Assembly (NCBI GenBank): GCA_036365515.1 | Contig: CM070874.1 | Location: 43,275,083-43,339,082, forward strand | Source: Torymus aiolomorphi | Lineage: Eukaryota; Arthropoda; Insecta; Hymenoptera; Torymidae | Direction: 5' to 3' | DNA length: 64,000 bases | Part shown: piece after piece, positions 1 to 9,861 of the stretch | Layout of the letters: each line of letters begins with the position of its first letter | How positions within the stretch are numbered: position 1 is the stretch's first letter | Translations under genes and position numbers: made by a program | The notes under the pieces: generated by a model | Told to the model about the DNA's origin: nothing | The model's input: the letters and a program-made list of their open reading frames with translations, nothing else | The model's database searches: none

Positions 1-400
1 TAGCCGCTGCGCCTCCCGCGGCCGCTAAATCAGCTTGTTGGGGCGCACCACCAGCCAATGAGGTCTCTTCTGATGCGCTGCCGCCGTTTGGGGAGCACAC
101 CAGCAACCAATGAGCTCTCTTCTGGTGCGCCATCGCCGCTAATCACAACGATGGAGACACAGCGGTAGCAAATGAGTTGTTTTTAAACTGCGTCGTCATC
201 GGTCACGAGTGTGTTCTTTGTATTGCTACACTAGCGCCACTAACTTTCCAGGGTGTGGTCCCCTGATGCGTCAGTAGTAGACGGGCCGCCGATGTAGACG
301 CATGGATAACTGAAATAGTATTTGAAACAGCTACTTCCTGCAGTCGACAGCCGATTTCCAGCAGCCAACGGCCGACTTCCAATAGCCGACAGTCGACTTC
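1..400. repeat. Diverged direct repeat, copy 1
   Basis: Non-coding block with a CCAATGAG-type motif, a 'tcacgagtg...tgctacac' segment and a run of 'gccgacttcca' motifs. The same motifs recur in the same order at about 1690-1950. Open frames here have no recognisable product. The pair may be LTR-like ends or an old tandem duplication; I cannot tell which. Nothing genic is seen from 400 to 1080. Confidence 0.5.
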
Positions 401-1081
401 ACGCTGGTCATCCGCTCCTCGAGAAAGGTTTGAAAAGACCTTGCTGTCCTTCCTCTGTCAACGAGTCGAAAAACAGCAGTGCCTGGTATATGTTTGTTGG
501 AACGTCAAAATATTGACGTGCGTGTGTCTGTGTATGTGTGAGTATCTGTATTTGCTTCTATCTGTAATTCCTTTCCTGGAGCCTTTCCTCGAGACAAAAT
601 GTTTCCCTTTGTAATTAAACAGTCAAAATAATGTGCAGCTGCAACTCGATATACATGACATTTTCTCATAAGATAAAATTTCGACGACTGCAAGTTATGA
701 CTAATTCGAGGTAAGGCGATATAATTCGACAGCAGAGGGCCCACGTGCGATGAGATCATCCGTGGCAAAGACGAACGGTCGACCGGATGTCAGTCGCGAA
801 TATTGTTTTGTCGCGTGAACATATCCGTCGCAAAGTGTCATGAATGTATTGTGCGGTTTCTGAAGTGCGTCGTGTGTCTCTCTTGAACCCCATACAAATG
901 TTACGCGCCAGTACATTATGTAGATAATGGTTCAATGCAGAAATTCGGATGTACAGTTCCACGAGAGTGTCGCGGATCTATCATGAAGTGGCTATGAGAT
1001 GCCCATGAGGTTACGGAAATTCCATTTTTTTTTTCCAAGCCGTGCGGGCGTCATTAGATACTGCGCGTGGGTGTTGGACAC

Positions 1082-1560
1082 TCATTGCACAGTACAGAGA
1101 GTCTATACATAAAAGTTGTAAAAAACCATAAAAAGCCCGTGAATCTGAAAATTGTTTGTGTAGGTACACTTGTCATGGTGCAGAGAGGCTATACACAAAA
1201 GTTATAAAATACACCATAAAAACACCATAGACACCCCATAAGACCATATATTCATGGATCATATACCATTAGCTTCCAAAATCCGATGAAATATCGAAAA
1301 CCCCATAAAAACCCCATAAAAACCACATGAATCTGAAAATTTTTTATGTAGGTACACTTGTCATGGTGCAGAGAGGCTATACGCAAAAGTTATAAAACAC
1401 ACCATAAAAACCCCATAGACACCTCATAAGACCATATATTCATGAATCATGTACCATTAGCTTCCAAAATCCGATAAAATATCGAAAACCCCATAAAAAA
1501 CCCATGAATCTGGAAATTTTTATGAGGTGCATTTGCCATGATACAGAGAGGCTACGCGAA
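1082..1560. repeat. Tandem repeat, unit about 180 bp
   Basis: Two full and two partial copies of a unit containing 'cagagaggctatac', 'accataaaaaccccat' and 'gaatctgaaaattttt'. Recognisable copies begin near 1089, 1175 and 1360, with a tail near 1530. Runs of 'accataaaaaccc' give it a short internal periodicity. There is no coding sign. Confidence 0.6.
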
Positions 1561-1689
1561 CTGGGCCTTGAAGGCATAGCTTAGTGTGTGTGTGTGCGGA
1601 TGTGCGTGCAGGTGTGCGTGCGCATGTGAGCGGCCACTCGAAAATCTGCGGACCGTGTGGGGAGCTAACAGTTCTTTTGACGGTACAGC

Positions 1690-1950
1690 GCTGACCAATC
1701 AGCTCTTCTCATGCTGCGCCTCCCGCGGTCATTAAAGCATCGTGTTGGGAGACACAACCAATGAGCTGATTTTACACTGTGCCATCACAGATCACGAGTG
1801 CTTTCTTTGAGCTGCTACACAAGTAGTCAAGACGACTTCTGTTTTCGTTTTTCGAACGTCTTGCGTGCCAGAGTTTTTTCAGTGTAGCTACTTCCAGCAG
1901 ACGACAGCCGACTTCCATGAGCCAACGGGGGAGTTCCAACAGCCGACTTC
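1690..1950. repeat. Diverged direct repeat, copy 2
   Basis: Matches the motif order of 1-400: 'gcgcctcccgcgg', 'caatgagct', 'atcacgagtg', 'gctgctacac', 'gccgacttcc'. It lies about 1.55 kb from the first copy. Confidence 0.5.
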
Positions 1951-1956
1951 CTCTCT

Positions 1957-2045
1957 TATACACACACACACACACAGACACACACACACACGTGTGTGTG
2001 TATCGTGCATATGCACAATCTTTTGCTAGCGCCGCACTGTGGCGA

Positions 2046-2084
<39 letters not shown>

Positions 2085-2095
2085 TCTCTCTTATG
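1957..2095. repeat. CA and CT microsatellites
   Basis: An (AC)n tract at about 1957-2005 is followed by a (CT)n tract at about 2045-2093. They abut the truncated 5' end of the capsid relic at about 2100, so they may mark the breakpoint. Open frames running through them are low-complexity artefacts. Confidence 0.9.
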
Positions 2096-2100
2096 TACAA

Positions 2101-3251
2101 ACTTTGCTAACGCAGCACTATGACGAGGTCCGACGAACATTGACCTCGGCTGGCGCCGATGACTACTCAACTACTCGCAGTGCACTACATATCTGCGGGC
2201 GATTGGTTAAAACTAATAATACTCCCACTGCAAATACAAAACTTGTGAATAATGCCATTTGTCATTTGTTTGAAGAAATCAGATATGCGTTGAACGCCAT
2301 TGAGATAGACAAATGTAAAAATGTTGGTTTAACCACTCTCATGAAAGGCTGGGTGTCACTCAATCCGACTCAGAGTTTTATCATTGAAAATGCGGGCTGG
2401 ATCGATGTAGAAGAAACACAGAATATTGTTTATAATGCTGGTTACTTTAATGTATCGATTCCATTGAGCCTAATTTTTGGCTTCGCAGAGGACTATCGTA
2501 AAATTGTAGTAAACGCAAAGCATGAACTCGTTCTCATGAGATCGAGAAATGACTTAAACGCCGTTAAACAAACAACTATAAGAGTAGGCAATGCAGAGGG
2601 TTACGAGGACTTTAATATTGAATTATCTAGAATCGAATGGCTAATGCCATACGTAGTTGTATCGAACTCTAACAAAATTCGCTTACTCGATTTCGTGGGG
2701 AAACATCGCCCCATTGCCATGACTTTTCGCACGTGGGAATTGTACGAGTATCCACTACTTCCGATTACATCGAGACAAGTATGGACTATAAAAACATCAA
2801 ATCAACTTGAAAAACCACGCTTCATAGTCTTAGGTTTTCAAACTAATCGAAAAGATCGAAGAGCTACAAATTCTAGCCAGTTTGATCATTGCAATCTTAC
2901 AAATGTAAAACTCTTTCTCAATTCTCAGTCATATCCGTATGGTAATCTTAACCTCGATGTGAATCGTAGTCAATTTGCCATGCTCTACGATATGTATGCT
3001 AATTTTCAAAATTCTTACTACGGCAAGATCCAGAACCTATGTTGAAAAAGTCGCAATATCTCACTTACATGCCCCTAATAGTGATAGACTGCTCAAAACA
3101 AAACGAATCCTTAAAGAGCGCCCCTGTAGACATTCGTCTGGAATTTGGAGCAAAGGAAAATTTTCCGGCTGGAATTTCAGCCTACTGCTTGATCTTGCAC
3201 GATCGCATAGTTCAATATAGTCCCGTAAGCGGCGACGTGCAGAAACTTTAA
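2101..3251 (+). pseudogene. Maverick/Polinton major capsid protein, truncated and frameshifted
   Basis: The frame is homologous by eye to the capsid gene at 38861-40098: both contain LHICG(K/R)L, NNAICHLFEE, CKNVGLT, IFGFAEDYRKI, RIEWLMPYV, KTSNQLEKPRF and IVIDCSKQNESLK in the same order. This is the double jelly-roll major capsid family of Polintons. The N-terminus is missing, where coding similarity starts beside the CT microsatellite. The frame stops near 3043 and continues in another frame from about 3039 to a TAA at 3249, so there is one frameshift. Divergence from the complete element suggests a different Maverick family rather than a recent copy. Confidence 0.85.
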
Positions 3252-3255
3252 GGAG

Positions 3256-3262
3256 TATATAA
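3256..3262 (+). promoter_or_regulatory. TATA box
   Basis: TATATAA about 50 nt before the ATG at 3307, right after the capsid stop codon. The gene therefore seems to have its own promoter despite following the capsid gene closely. Confidence 0.6.
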
Positions 3263-3306
3263 GCTGAGTGAGCCTCTGGCTCCTCGTCATTTTGGAATTC
3301 GACGCC

Positions 3307-3822
3307 ATGGACTACGCAGTGGATATGCAGGGCTTTAAAAAGCCTGGCAATGATTTCGTTCTGAAAGAGTTGGCTTTCGTATCTCTCAACGATGGCGATG
3401 AGCCAGTAGTGCACCTCTTCGAGCCACCATTTCCTTGGCGAAGACTAACAGAAAAATATAAAAGTGAAAATTTGTGGTGAGAACTTTGTTACCATGGACT
3501 GTCATGGGATGGTGGTGATTACGATTATACTGAAATCGGAAAAATTCTTCAAGATGCATTGAAAGATGCTAACAGAATTTTTGTCATTGGAGAAATAAAA
3601 AAGTTGTGGTTAGAGCGTTTCAACTTTAAAGTTACTGATATCACGGAAATGGGCTATCCATCGTTCGATTATCCAAGATCAGTGACTATATGTACTAACC
3701 ATAATGGAGCGTACAAAACTACTTGTGCTCGTTACAACGTAAAGCGCATGAAACAGTTTTACCTCAACGTTTCCAACATGGAGTGGGAAGACATTATGGA
3801 ATGGGAAGATAATGATGAATAA
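3307..3822 (+). pseudogene. Maverick-associated QGF-type protein, in-frame stop
   Basis: The ATG has a good context (gccATGG). The N-terminus has the pattern VD-x-QGF-K...F-x-x-KE-x-A, then FEPPFPW and YKSENLW, shared with the gene at 53866 in the complete element (VDTQGF, FKEIAYI, FQPPCDW). A TGA at 3478-3480 interrupts the frame after codon 57. The same frame then continues through CYHGLSWDGGD to a TAA at 3820, where an acidic repeat (EWEDIMEWEDNDE) ends it. Function is unknown. The D...KE spacing is faintly like the first motif of RNase H-fold exonucleases, but the family is not assigned here. Confidence 0.7.
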
Positions 3823-3967
3823 AATTTTAAGGGTAATGGAGGGGTTGATAGACAGGTAGAACCTCACAGGATAGGAGCGAGGTGGGGCTCCTATCCCCCT
3901 TAAAATTTTTATATCTGACCGCTAGGTGGCTACGGTGCTCTCGCAACCAGTTAGTCAAGGCTTCGAT
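3823..3967. other. Intergenic spacer of the Maverick relic with hairpin
   Basis: Contains an inverted repeat, 'aaaattttaaggg' at about 3820 against 'cccttaaaattttt' at about 3897, and 'taggagc' against 'gctccta'. The hairpin lies just past the QGF-type stop codon and could act at transcript 3' ends. That role is inference. Confidence 0.4.
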
Positions 3968-3974
3968 TATATAA
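3968..3974 (+). promoter_or_regulatory. TATA box
   Basis: TATATAA 38 nt before the ATG at 4012, with spacing like the box before 3307 and the box before the capsid gene of the complete element. Confidence 0.6.
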
Positions 3975-4011
3975 GCGTGTTGCGGTCGTTAAAAGCTTTC
4001 ATTCCATAATA

Positions 4012-4158
4012 ATGGGTCAAAGCAGCTCGATCGTTGCTCCTGAGCAACAAAAATTAATACAAAACGACACAAAAAAGTCGCAGTGGAAAAAATGTTCGGA
4101 AAAAATTTCCACAAACACCTGTTCATTGCCCGAGCAAAAGGGATATAAAAAGTTCTAA
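4012..4158 (+). CDS. Small MGQS-type protein, predicted N-myristoylated
   Basis: A 48-codon ORF starting MGQSSS and ending GYKKF. Gly2 and Ser6 fit the N-myristoyltransferase pattern M-G-x-x-x-S/T, so the product may be lipid-anchored. The complete Maverick has a partner at 38435-38674 that starts MGQSNS, contains two S-x-WKN segments and ends DYKRFK. The relic shares the N-terminus, an SQWK motif and the basic-aromatic end. Both sit downstream of the capsid gene on the same strand. By analogy with myristoylated virion or matrix-like proteins it could bind membrane, but that is inference. It is rich in Lys and Gln and has no predicted membrane span. Confidence 0.6.
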   Translation: MGQSSSIVAPEQQKLIQNDTKKSQWKKCSEKISTNTCSLPEQKGYKKF

Positions 4159-4524
4159 ATATTTACTAGTAGATAAGAACGGCTGGCCGACTGCTGCAGG
4201 CTGACAAGCAGCAGGCCGCCCGCCGCTCGCCGCCCGCCGCTGGCCGCCCTCCGCTGCGCAGCCGATGTGCGCAGTCGCCCGGTCGCGGGCTGTCACCCGC
4301 CGCGCCGATTCTAGATCGAGCGGGGATGGGCTAGCGACTCCTGGTGCATACGACCCCCTCCCCCCTCCACCTCTCCCCCAAACCATTGGCCGGTTCTGGA
4401 GCAGCATCTGATATGGGTTAATGGCTCCCCGTGCAGTTACGGGTGCTCCAGAAACCCTAGGCCGGTTCTGGAGCACCAACGGGGGGGAGGGGGAGGGGTG
4501 AGGAGGGGGGAGGGGCCCAAAACC
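4159..4524. other. GC-rich junction with GGCCGGTTCTGGAGCA repeats
   Basis: Short, strongly GC-rich and purine/pyrimidine-skewed stretch between the Maverick relic and the DIRS relic. GGCCGGTTCTGGAGCA occurs near 4389 and 4456. No gene is seen. Confidence 0.5.
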
Positions 4525-4580
4525 CTAGGCCGGTTCTGAAGCAACAGGTCACGACCTGAATTGCTCCAGAACCGGCCTAG
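4525..4580. repeat. Long hairpin inside the broken end of the DIRS element
   Basis: The arm CTAGGCCGGTTCTGAAGCAA (4525-4544) pairs with TTGCTCCAGAACCGGCCTAG (4561-4580) with one mismatch. The loop contains a second stem, AGGTC/GACCT. Related single arms lie at about 4389 and 4456. It interrupts the end of the DIRS RNase H frame. Confidence 0.8.
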
Positions 4581-4582
4581 CT

Positions 4583-5703
4583 TATCTACTGTGTTCCAAA
4601 AACCTTGCGCCCTTATCTCATTACAAACTGCTCCCCAGACCGATTTCGAAGCATCCGAAAAAATTTCTAAATCAAACGCGCAAGATCGGATTCTGTTATA
4701 AGACGTCATAATATGCGACGCCCACCAACGTAAATCTTCTATAGCCTCTAATGACAGCTTAGTTCGAGCATTCATATCACCTTTATCAAAAACGAGTGCT
4801 TTTGTCTTTACTTTCTCCAAGCTCTTGCAGTGTAACCAGCCATAGGCCACTGCTGGGCATGCAGAAATCAAAACACCAATACACTCAGCTAAAGACTGAA
4901 TTTCAATATTTCTACCCTTTAACATTTTATAAATAAGCTGACTAATTTTCACTCGTTTTTCCTGAGGTAATTCTAGAGTCATATCTTTGGTATTAATATT
5001 TGTCCCTAAAAATTTACATAATTTTTTTGGTTCTAAGACGCATTTTTCCCAATTTACCATAAACCCTAAATATTCAATAATTTTAATGGAGATGTTAACA
5101 AAATTTCTACACACTTCCGCTGAGTGACCTATAAGCAGAAAATCGTCTAGATAGTAGACCATTCTTACTCCTTTCTCTCTGAGCCATGTTACTACGCTTT
5201 TAATAATTTTAGTAAAAACATAGGGGGATGATTTCAACCCAAAAGGCAGTTCGTTAAATTGATAAATTTTATCAAGGTGTTTGAATCTAAGGTATTTTCT
5301 ACTATTATAATCAACGGGCACAAACATATAGGCATCTCCCAAATCTATTTTGCATAAATAGTCATCTTTATTTATCAAGTTCAAAGCCGTAAGAAGATCT
5401 TCCATTTTAAAATGTTGATCTTTGATAAATTTATTGAGGTTTTTCAAATTCAAGCTAAATCTTAACGAACCATCTGGCTTTGGAACAAAGAAAAAGGATG
5501 ATAAGAATTGGTCTACAGAAGCATTACATTCCTCTATCGCAACTATGTCAAGAAGCCTCTGTATCTCAAGTTGAGCTTTAACAATCTCTTCTTTATTATT
5601 AATTAACACAGGTGGTTCGGTAAATTGGTAGGGCGCCTTTTCCAACACCAATCTGTACCCTTTAATTGATTCTAAAATAAAAGTGTCCTGGGTGATTTCC
5701 TCT
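4583..5703 (-). pseudogene. DIRS-like reverse transcriptase/RNase H, truncated
   Basis: The frame is open from about 5703, with no clear ATG (first candidate start codon 5651), to the hairpin at 4580. It has the DIRS order: an ILESIKGY motif upstream, FFVPKPDGSLRF, then RT motif YLDDFLLIG, FLGTNI in the thumb, and an RNase H-like segment with IFSDASKSVWGAV. RT copies the element RNA and RNase H removes the template. No tyrosine recombinase or methylase domain follows, so the element is truncated at its 3' end in GC-rich repeats. The gag-like frame lies upstream on the same strand. Confidence 0.85.
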
Positions 5704-5752
5704 CACCTATCATAAAATTCGCTAAGTCTACCGACTTAATATACCTTATCGC

Positions 5753-6893
5753 TCAACGCCTGTTGTTCCGTTGGTGGGGCTGTGTCTGCGAGTAAAATCT
5801 CTTCGCCGGATATGGTTTGTCCCTGTTGCGCTGCATCTTCGAGGTGCCTGGTCTCGAGTGAGATAATCCGTGACTCGGCCGCGGCACCTCCCTTTGTGCG
5901 GGCGAGTTCGATGAGTTTAAATTGTTGACATTCTTTAACGGTATCCTGCCTTTCGGCTTCAAATCCTTTGTAACTTTCTCCACTGCTTTCGCATTTTCGA
6001 GAGTTGCTCTTAAATTATCTCCAAAAAGCCATTCTGTGGGTTCAATTTTCTTCAAGGTCTTTTGAATATCCTTCTCAAAATGGCCGGATAAAAACATTTT
6101 ACGAACCTGAGTGAGTTGATAAAACAGGTCGCTCAGTAATTTTGTAGAACTCGATAACAAGGTAAGTAACTTATCTCTTTCTGGGAAGAGCTCAGAACTA
6201 GACAAAATGCGGCTGAGAGCTGTAGCATTCGCAGAAAGCGCCGCTCCTGCCAAATTTTGGTAAAATTTAAAATGGTCATCTTTAGTGCGAGGCTTACGTT
6301 GCAACAGTGACGCAATCTCCTCGTTTAATGCTGGAGCTTCCAGATATATAAGTCCTTTCCTTGGAATAGATTTTAGCAACCTCTCACTTTCCTCTTTGGG
6401 AGAAAACCCCTTCTTAATCCAAACATTTATCCTTTCGGCTACATCTTCTCTTATATCGAGAACATTAGGATCCTGCTTCGCTGGATTATCGCCTAAAAAA
6501 GCTATTGTCTCGTCAATATATTCGACATTGTCGCCAACCTCTTTCGATTCCTGGAATTCGCCGTCTTCCAAAGGCGATTCTTGGCCGTTACTCTGCCCGT
6601 CGGCTCCGGCCACATCTAAAAACGAAATGACATTTCGTACTTTAGAAAATCTTTTGTTTTCATCTCGGAATGAAAATCAAACTATCATGATTATGACTTG
6701 ACTTAACATCGGAGCTCGAAGATGGTTTATTAAACAAAAGCCGTCTTAACTTAGAAATTAGAGATCGGCAAGCACAGGTAGGGCAATCCAGCAAAAGCTC
6801 TTTTTCTTCATCCATTTGGGCTAATTCAGCATACGCAGAATTCATCTCCGCCTCCAATGTCCTTAACTTCATCTGCAACTCCTCCTTATTCAT
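5753..6893 (-). pseudogene. DIRS-like gag/ORF1, one frameshift
   Basis: The ATG at 6893 begins MNKEELQMKL with a short predicted coiled coil, and this frame stops near 6660. Homology-style continuity resumes in the next frame (RDENKRFSKVRN) and runs to 5753. The second part has the DIRS ORF1 hallmarks: acidic N-terminus, KKGFSPKEESERLL, LEAPALNEEI and a basic, Ser/Pro/Arg-rich tail ending QRNNRR. It is thought to be the nucleocapsid-like protein of DIRS elements. The single frameshift near 6680 makes it a pseudogene unless it is an artefact or a splice event. It directly precedes the RT frame. Confidence 0.75.
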
Positions 6894-7106
6894 GATGAAT
6901 GATGATCGATGCGTCGTCATCCGCGCCAAAAAGCGTAATGAAGGGTAGAGCCAACAGAGAGCCGGAGCCGGCAACGGCTAGCCTGCATATTACCACTTTT
7001 TTATACTCTATGGCTCTAAAATGTGGCGTCATCTCGCACCGGATCGCGGTACTACATGTGTTATATATCTTCGAACAAGCGAAAACGAAATATAATTCCA
7101 CAATCT
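6894..7106. other. Short spacer, no gene
   Basis: Between the DIRS relic and the gypsy LTR. It may hold the 5' terminal region of the DIRS element, but I could not identify a terminal repeat. Confidence 0.4.
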
Positions 7107-8581
7107 TGTTACGACCCGAGTCGGGGTCTGGGAGCAGAAGGGTGCTTCTGCAATGGTCGCCTCATTGACCAATTAGATTGTGGGTTTGTTGTCCGATTAA
7201 GCGCTGAAGCGCAAGAAAATGCAGGAACTTTGAAATGAAAACTCGAACTTGAAGAGATAAACTTTAACTTTGAAGTTTTATTCAATTAATAAAATACTTT
7301 GGAACTATAACAAAATATAAAGACTTTTAAACGTGACTCGGAGTGACTACTGGAGGCCGGTGAGGAGGCCCTATTTATATTCTAAATTGCAGGTGGAACT
7401 CCAGGTTGGTGGTGGGAGTGGAACCAATCAAAACTATTTCCCTTCCTCAAGTGGGAGTGGCTTCGCTGGAGAATTCTAGTTTAATCCGGTTTTGTCCTTG
7501 AGAGTGGGAGTGGCCTCGCTGGATAATTCTAGTTTAATCTGGATCGTCCTCGACAGTGGGGGTAGCTAGGTCAGTTATAACTGGATTTATCTGGCTCCCT
7601 CTGTTGACCTTGATGACTCTAAAAATAGAAGGGAAACAGGAAGAGGGGGGGAAGAGACAAACAACTCTAGGAATTATATGGAGTAAACAACTCTAGGGAT
7701 TATATATTTAGAAAAGGAATGAGCGTTTCCCTGAGCGAGTTTTATCCTGTTATAATTTATTTAATCTTAATATTAATAGACTCTAAATCTTAATTATTAT
7801 TATTAATGCCTAAATTAATTGTTATTAGTTCATTTGACTCGCAAGCTATTAATTATCAAATTGTTGATCACCTATCCATTATTTAATTACGTACGGAATT
7901 CGTATTTATCGTCAGTCATTTATTTCTATTCGCGTTATCGTAAATTCGTTTATTGTTTATTTATTATTTATTTACGGAACGATTTTTGTATAATGCAACT
8001 AATGGTAGATTTCTTCTAATATCCAAAATCTTGAAGCTAATGGCCAAATTTACACCATTTTTTTCTTCTTTTTATCCGTCGACGTTTCGGACAATTTTAT
8101 TTTTGTCCCTCTTCAGGTATAATCAAAATGTTAACAGTCCAAGTGATACGTGGAAAACAGTTGACGGGGGGGCTGTTTTCCACGTAACACTTGGACTGTT
8201 AACATTTTGATTATACCTGAAGAGGGACAAAAATAAAATTGTCCGAAACGTCGATGGATAAAAAGAAGAAAAAAATGGTGTTGTTTTATTAATCACCTTT
8301 TAATCAATAACACCGGAATGGTAGTAAATTTGGCCATTAGCTTCAAGATTTTGGATATTTACGGAACAGTTGATATAATTTATCTGAAACAATTCATGAT
8401 TTTATTGTTAAAAATCTCCAACAGGTTTTTATTTTATGGGAATACGTTTCAATACGATTGCTATTTAAGTGGTTGATTTATTTAATATTTATTTTGAAAT
8501 CAATTCTTTAAATTCGAGATTATCATTGTAGACCGATCCTAAATATTCTGTTTCTCGTTCACGCGAACGCAGTTCATAACA
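7107..8581 (-). repeat. Gypsy element 1, 3' LTR (LTR A)
   Basis: On the plus strand it starts TGTTACGACCCGAGTCGG and ends GCAGTTCATAACA, with the same termini as LTR B (17636) and LTR C (31105). It is followed at 8582 by a C-rich run that on the coding strand is the purine tract AAAAGACGGGGG. A palindromic insertion lies inside it. Confidence 0.9.
7981..8355. mobile_element. Palindromic MITE-like insertion in LTR A
   Basis: Arms at about 8019-8160 and 8173-8359 are near-perfect inverted copies, with a C/G-rich loop. The right arm holds an extra block of about 45 bp. A 12-bp sequence, TATTTACGGAAC, occurs at 7969-7980 and 8356-8367, and the LTR continues normally after the second copy (compare 18612). 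This looks like a target duplication. It has no coding capacity. Confidence 0.8.
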
Positions 8582-9861
8582 GCCCCCCCCCCGCCCCCGT
8601 CTTTTAAAACACGAACCCATGGTTCGGGCTTTTACTAATTTTAATTTCTAATTGGCGTACTTACGGTTGATTAAAATTTTAAGGCCAAATAATGAGTTAA
8701 ATGCTTGCAGGTGCAATTTTCATAGGGAAAAATTAAGAAATTTTCATTGCAAGGGTGAAGTCGCCAAATTTTTGAATTTTAAAGATAACTTTGTTAAGTT
8801 ATTTTAATATAAGAATTAATTATACTAATTAGGTTGAAGGCGCGGTTTTATTCGTAAATTTATATTTTAAGGCTGTATTAATATTTGAAGGATAGAACTT
8901 TAAAGTTATTTCTGGAATTTATCTATTAAATTTATTTCCTAGGCCAATTTAATTATTGCAAAAGATTTGATTTTAAAGGTAAAGTTTTAATTACTAATTT
9001 TAAGTTTTGAAGGCGACAAATTAATAATTTTTATTTTTAAGAGCGAAGGTTTAATAATTTTTATTCTTATGGGTGAAGGTTTAATAATTTTAATTTTTAA
9101 GGGTGAAGTATTGTTTTTGAATTTAAACAAAAATGAGTTTAATTTGGTTAGTTAACGGTGAAATTAATTATACTACTCAGTTTGAAGACATGGTGATACT
9201 TACGATTTTTAATTAAGGGTGATTTATTAATAATTTTAATTTTTAAGGGTAAAGTTTCAATAGATGATTTTAAATTTTAAATGTAAATTTTCAATAAATA
9301 ATTTTAAATTTCAAGGGTGAAGGGAGCCCCTGCCATCGCTCCCCTCTGTGAGATGCTACCTATGGCTCGCCGGGACACATCCTGATACAATGTATCAGGA
9401 GTACTTCCGGTTTCCCATCTCCAGGGCAAAAAGGAACAAAACATTCAGTTCTTTAACTTTAAGGCGAGCTCTAGCCATCTCTCCTATAACCCTTATTATT
9501 CTATCATTTATTAATTTAATTACAAATAGGATACATGAAATTACAATTAGGTCGCATGTGGAATATAAAAATATAAATATCGCAATAAGGTAACATATTA
9601 AATATCGTATAAAGAAGTAAACAATGAATAAATTTAGTTAGGTCGTAAACACGCGTGTTTTAATTTATCTACATGGACTATTTTGGTTTTATTATTTCCA
9701 AAATCTATTTTTGCATTTCTATCGCCTATTATTTCAATTATTTTATATCGGCCCGCGTATTGTTCGTCAAATTTACCTACTTGGGGTTCTTTTAACAAAT
9801 ATACTTCTTCTCCGACCTTGAAATCTTTCGCGTTTAATTTCTGATCGTAATATCGCTTTGA
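8582..9861 (-). other. Gypsy element 1, 3' non-coding region
   Basis: AT-rich, with degenerate repeats of 'ttttaagggtgaag' at about 8960-9320. It includes the purine tract beside the LTR and the stem-loop CCTGATACAATGTATCAGG at 9381-9399, conserved at 19242-19260 in element 2. No env-like or other gene is seen. Confidence 0.7.

Noticed and set aside
8582..9861. Possible env gene of gypsy element 1
   Set aside because: No long frame, signal peptide or membrane span; the matching region of element 2 is also non-coding.
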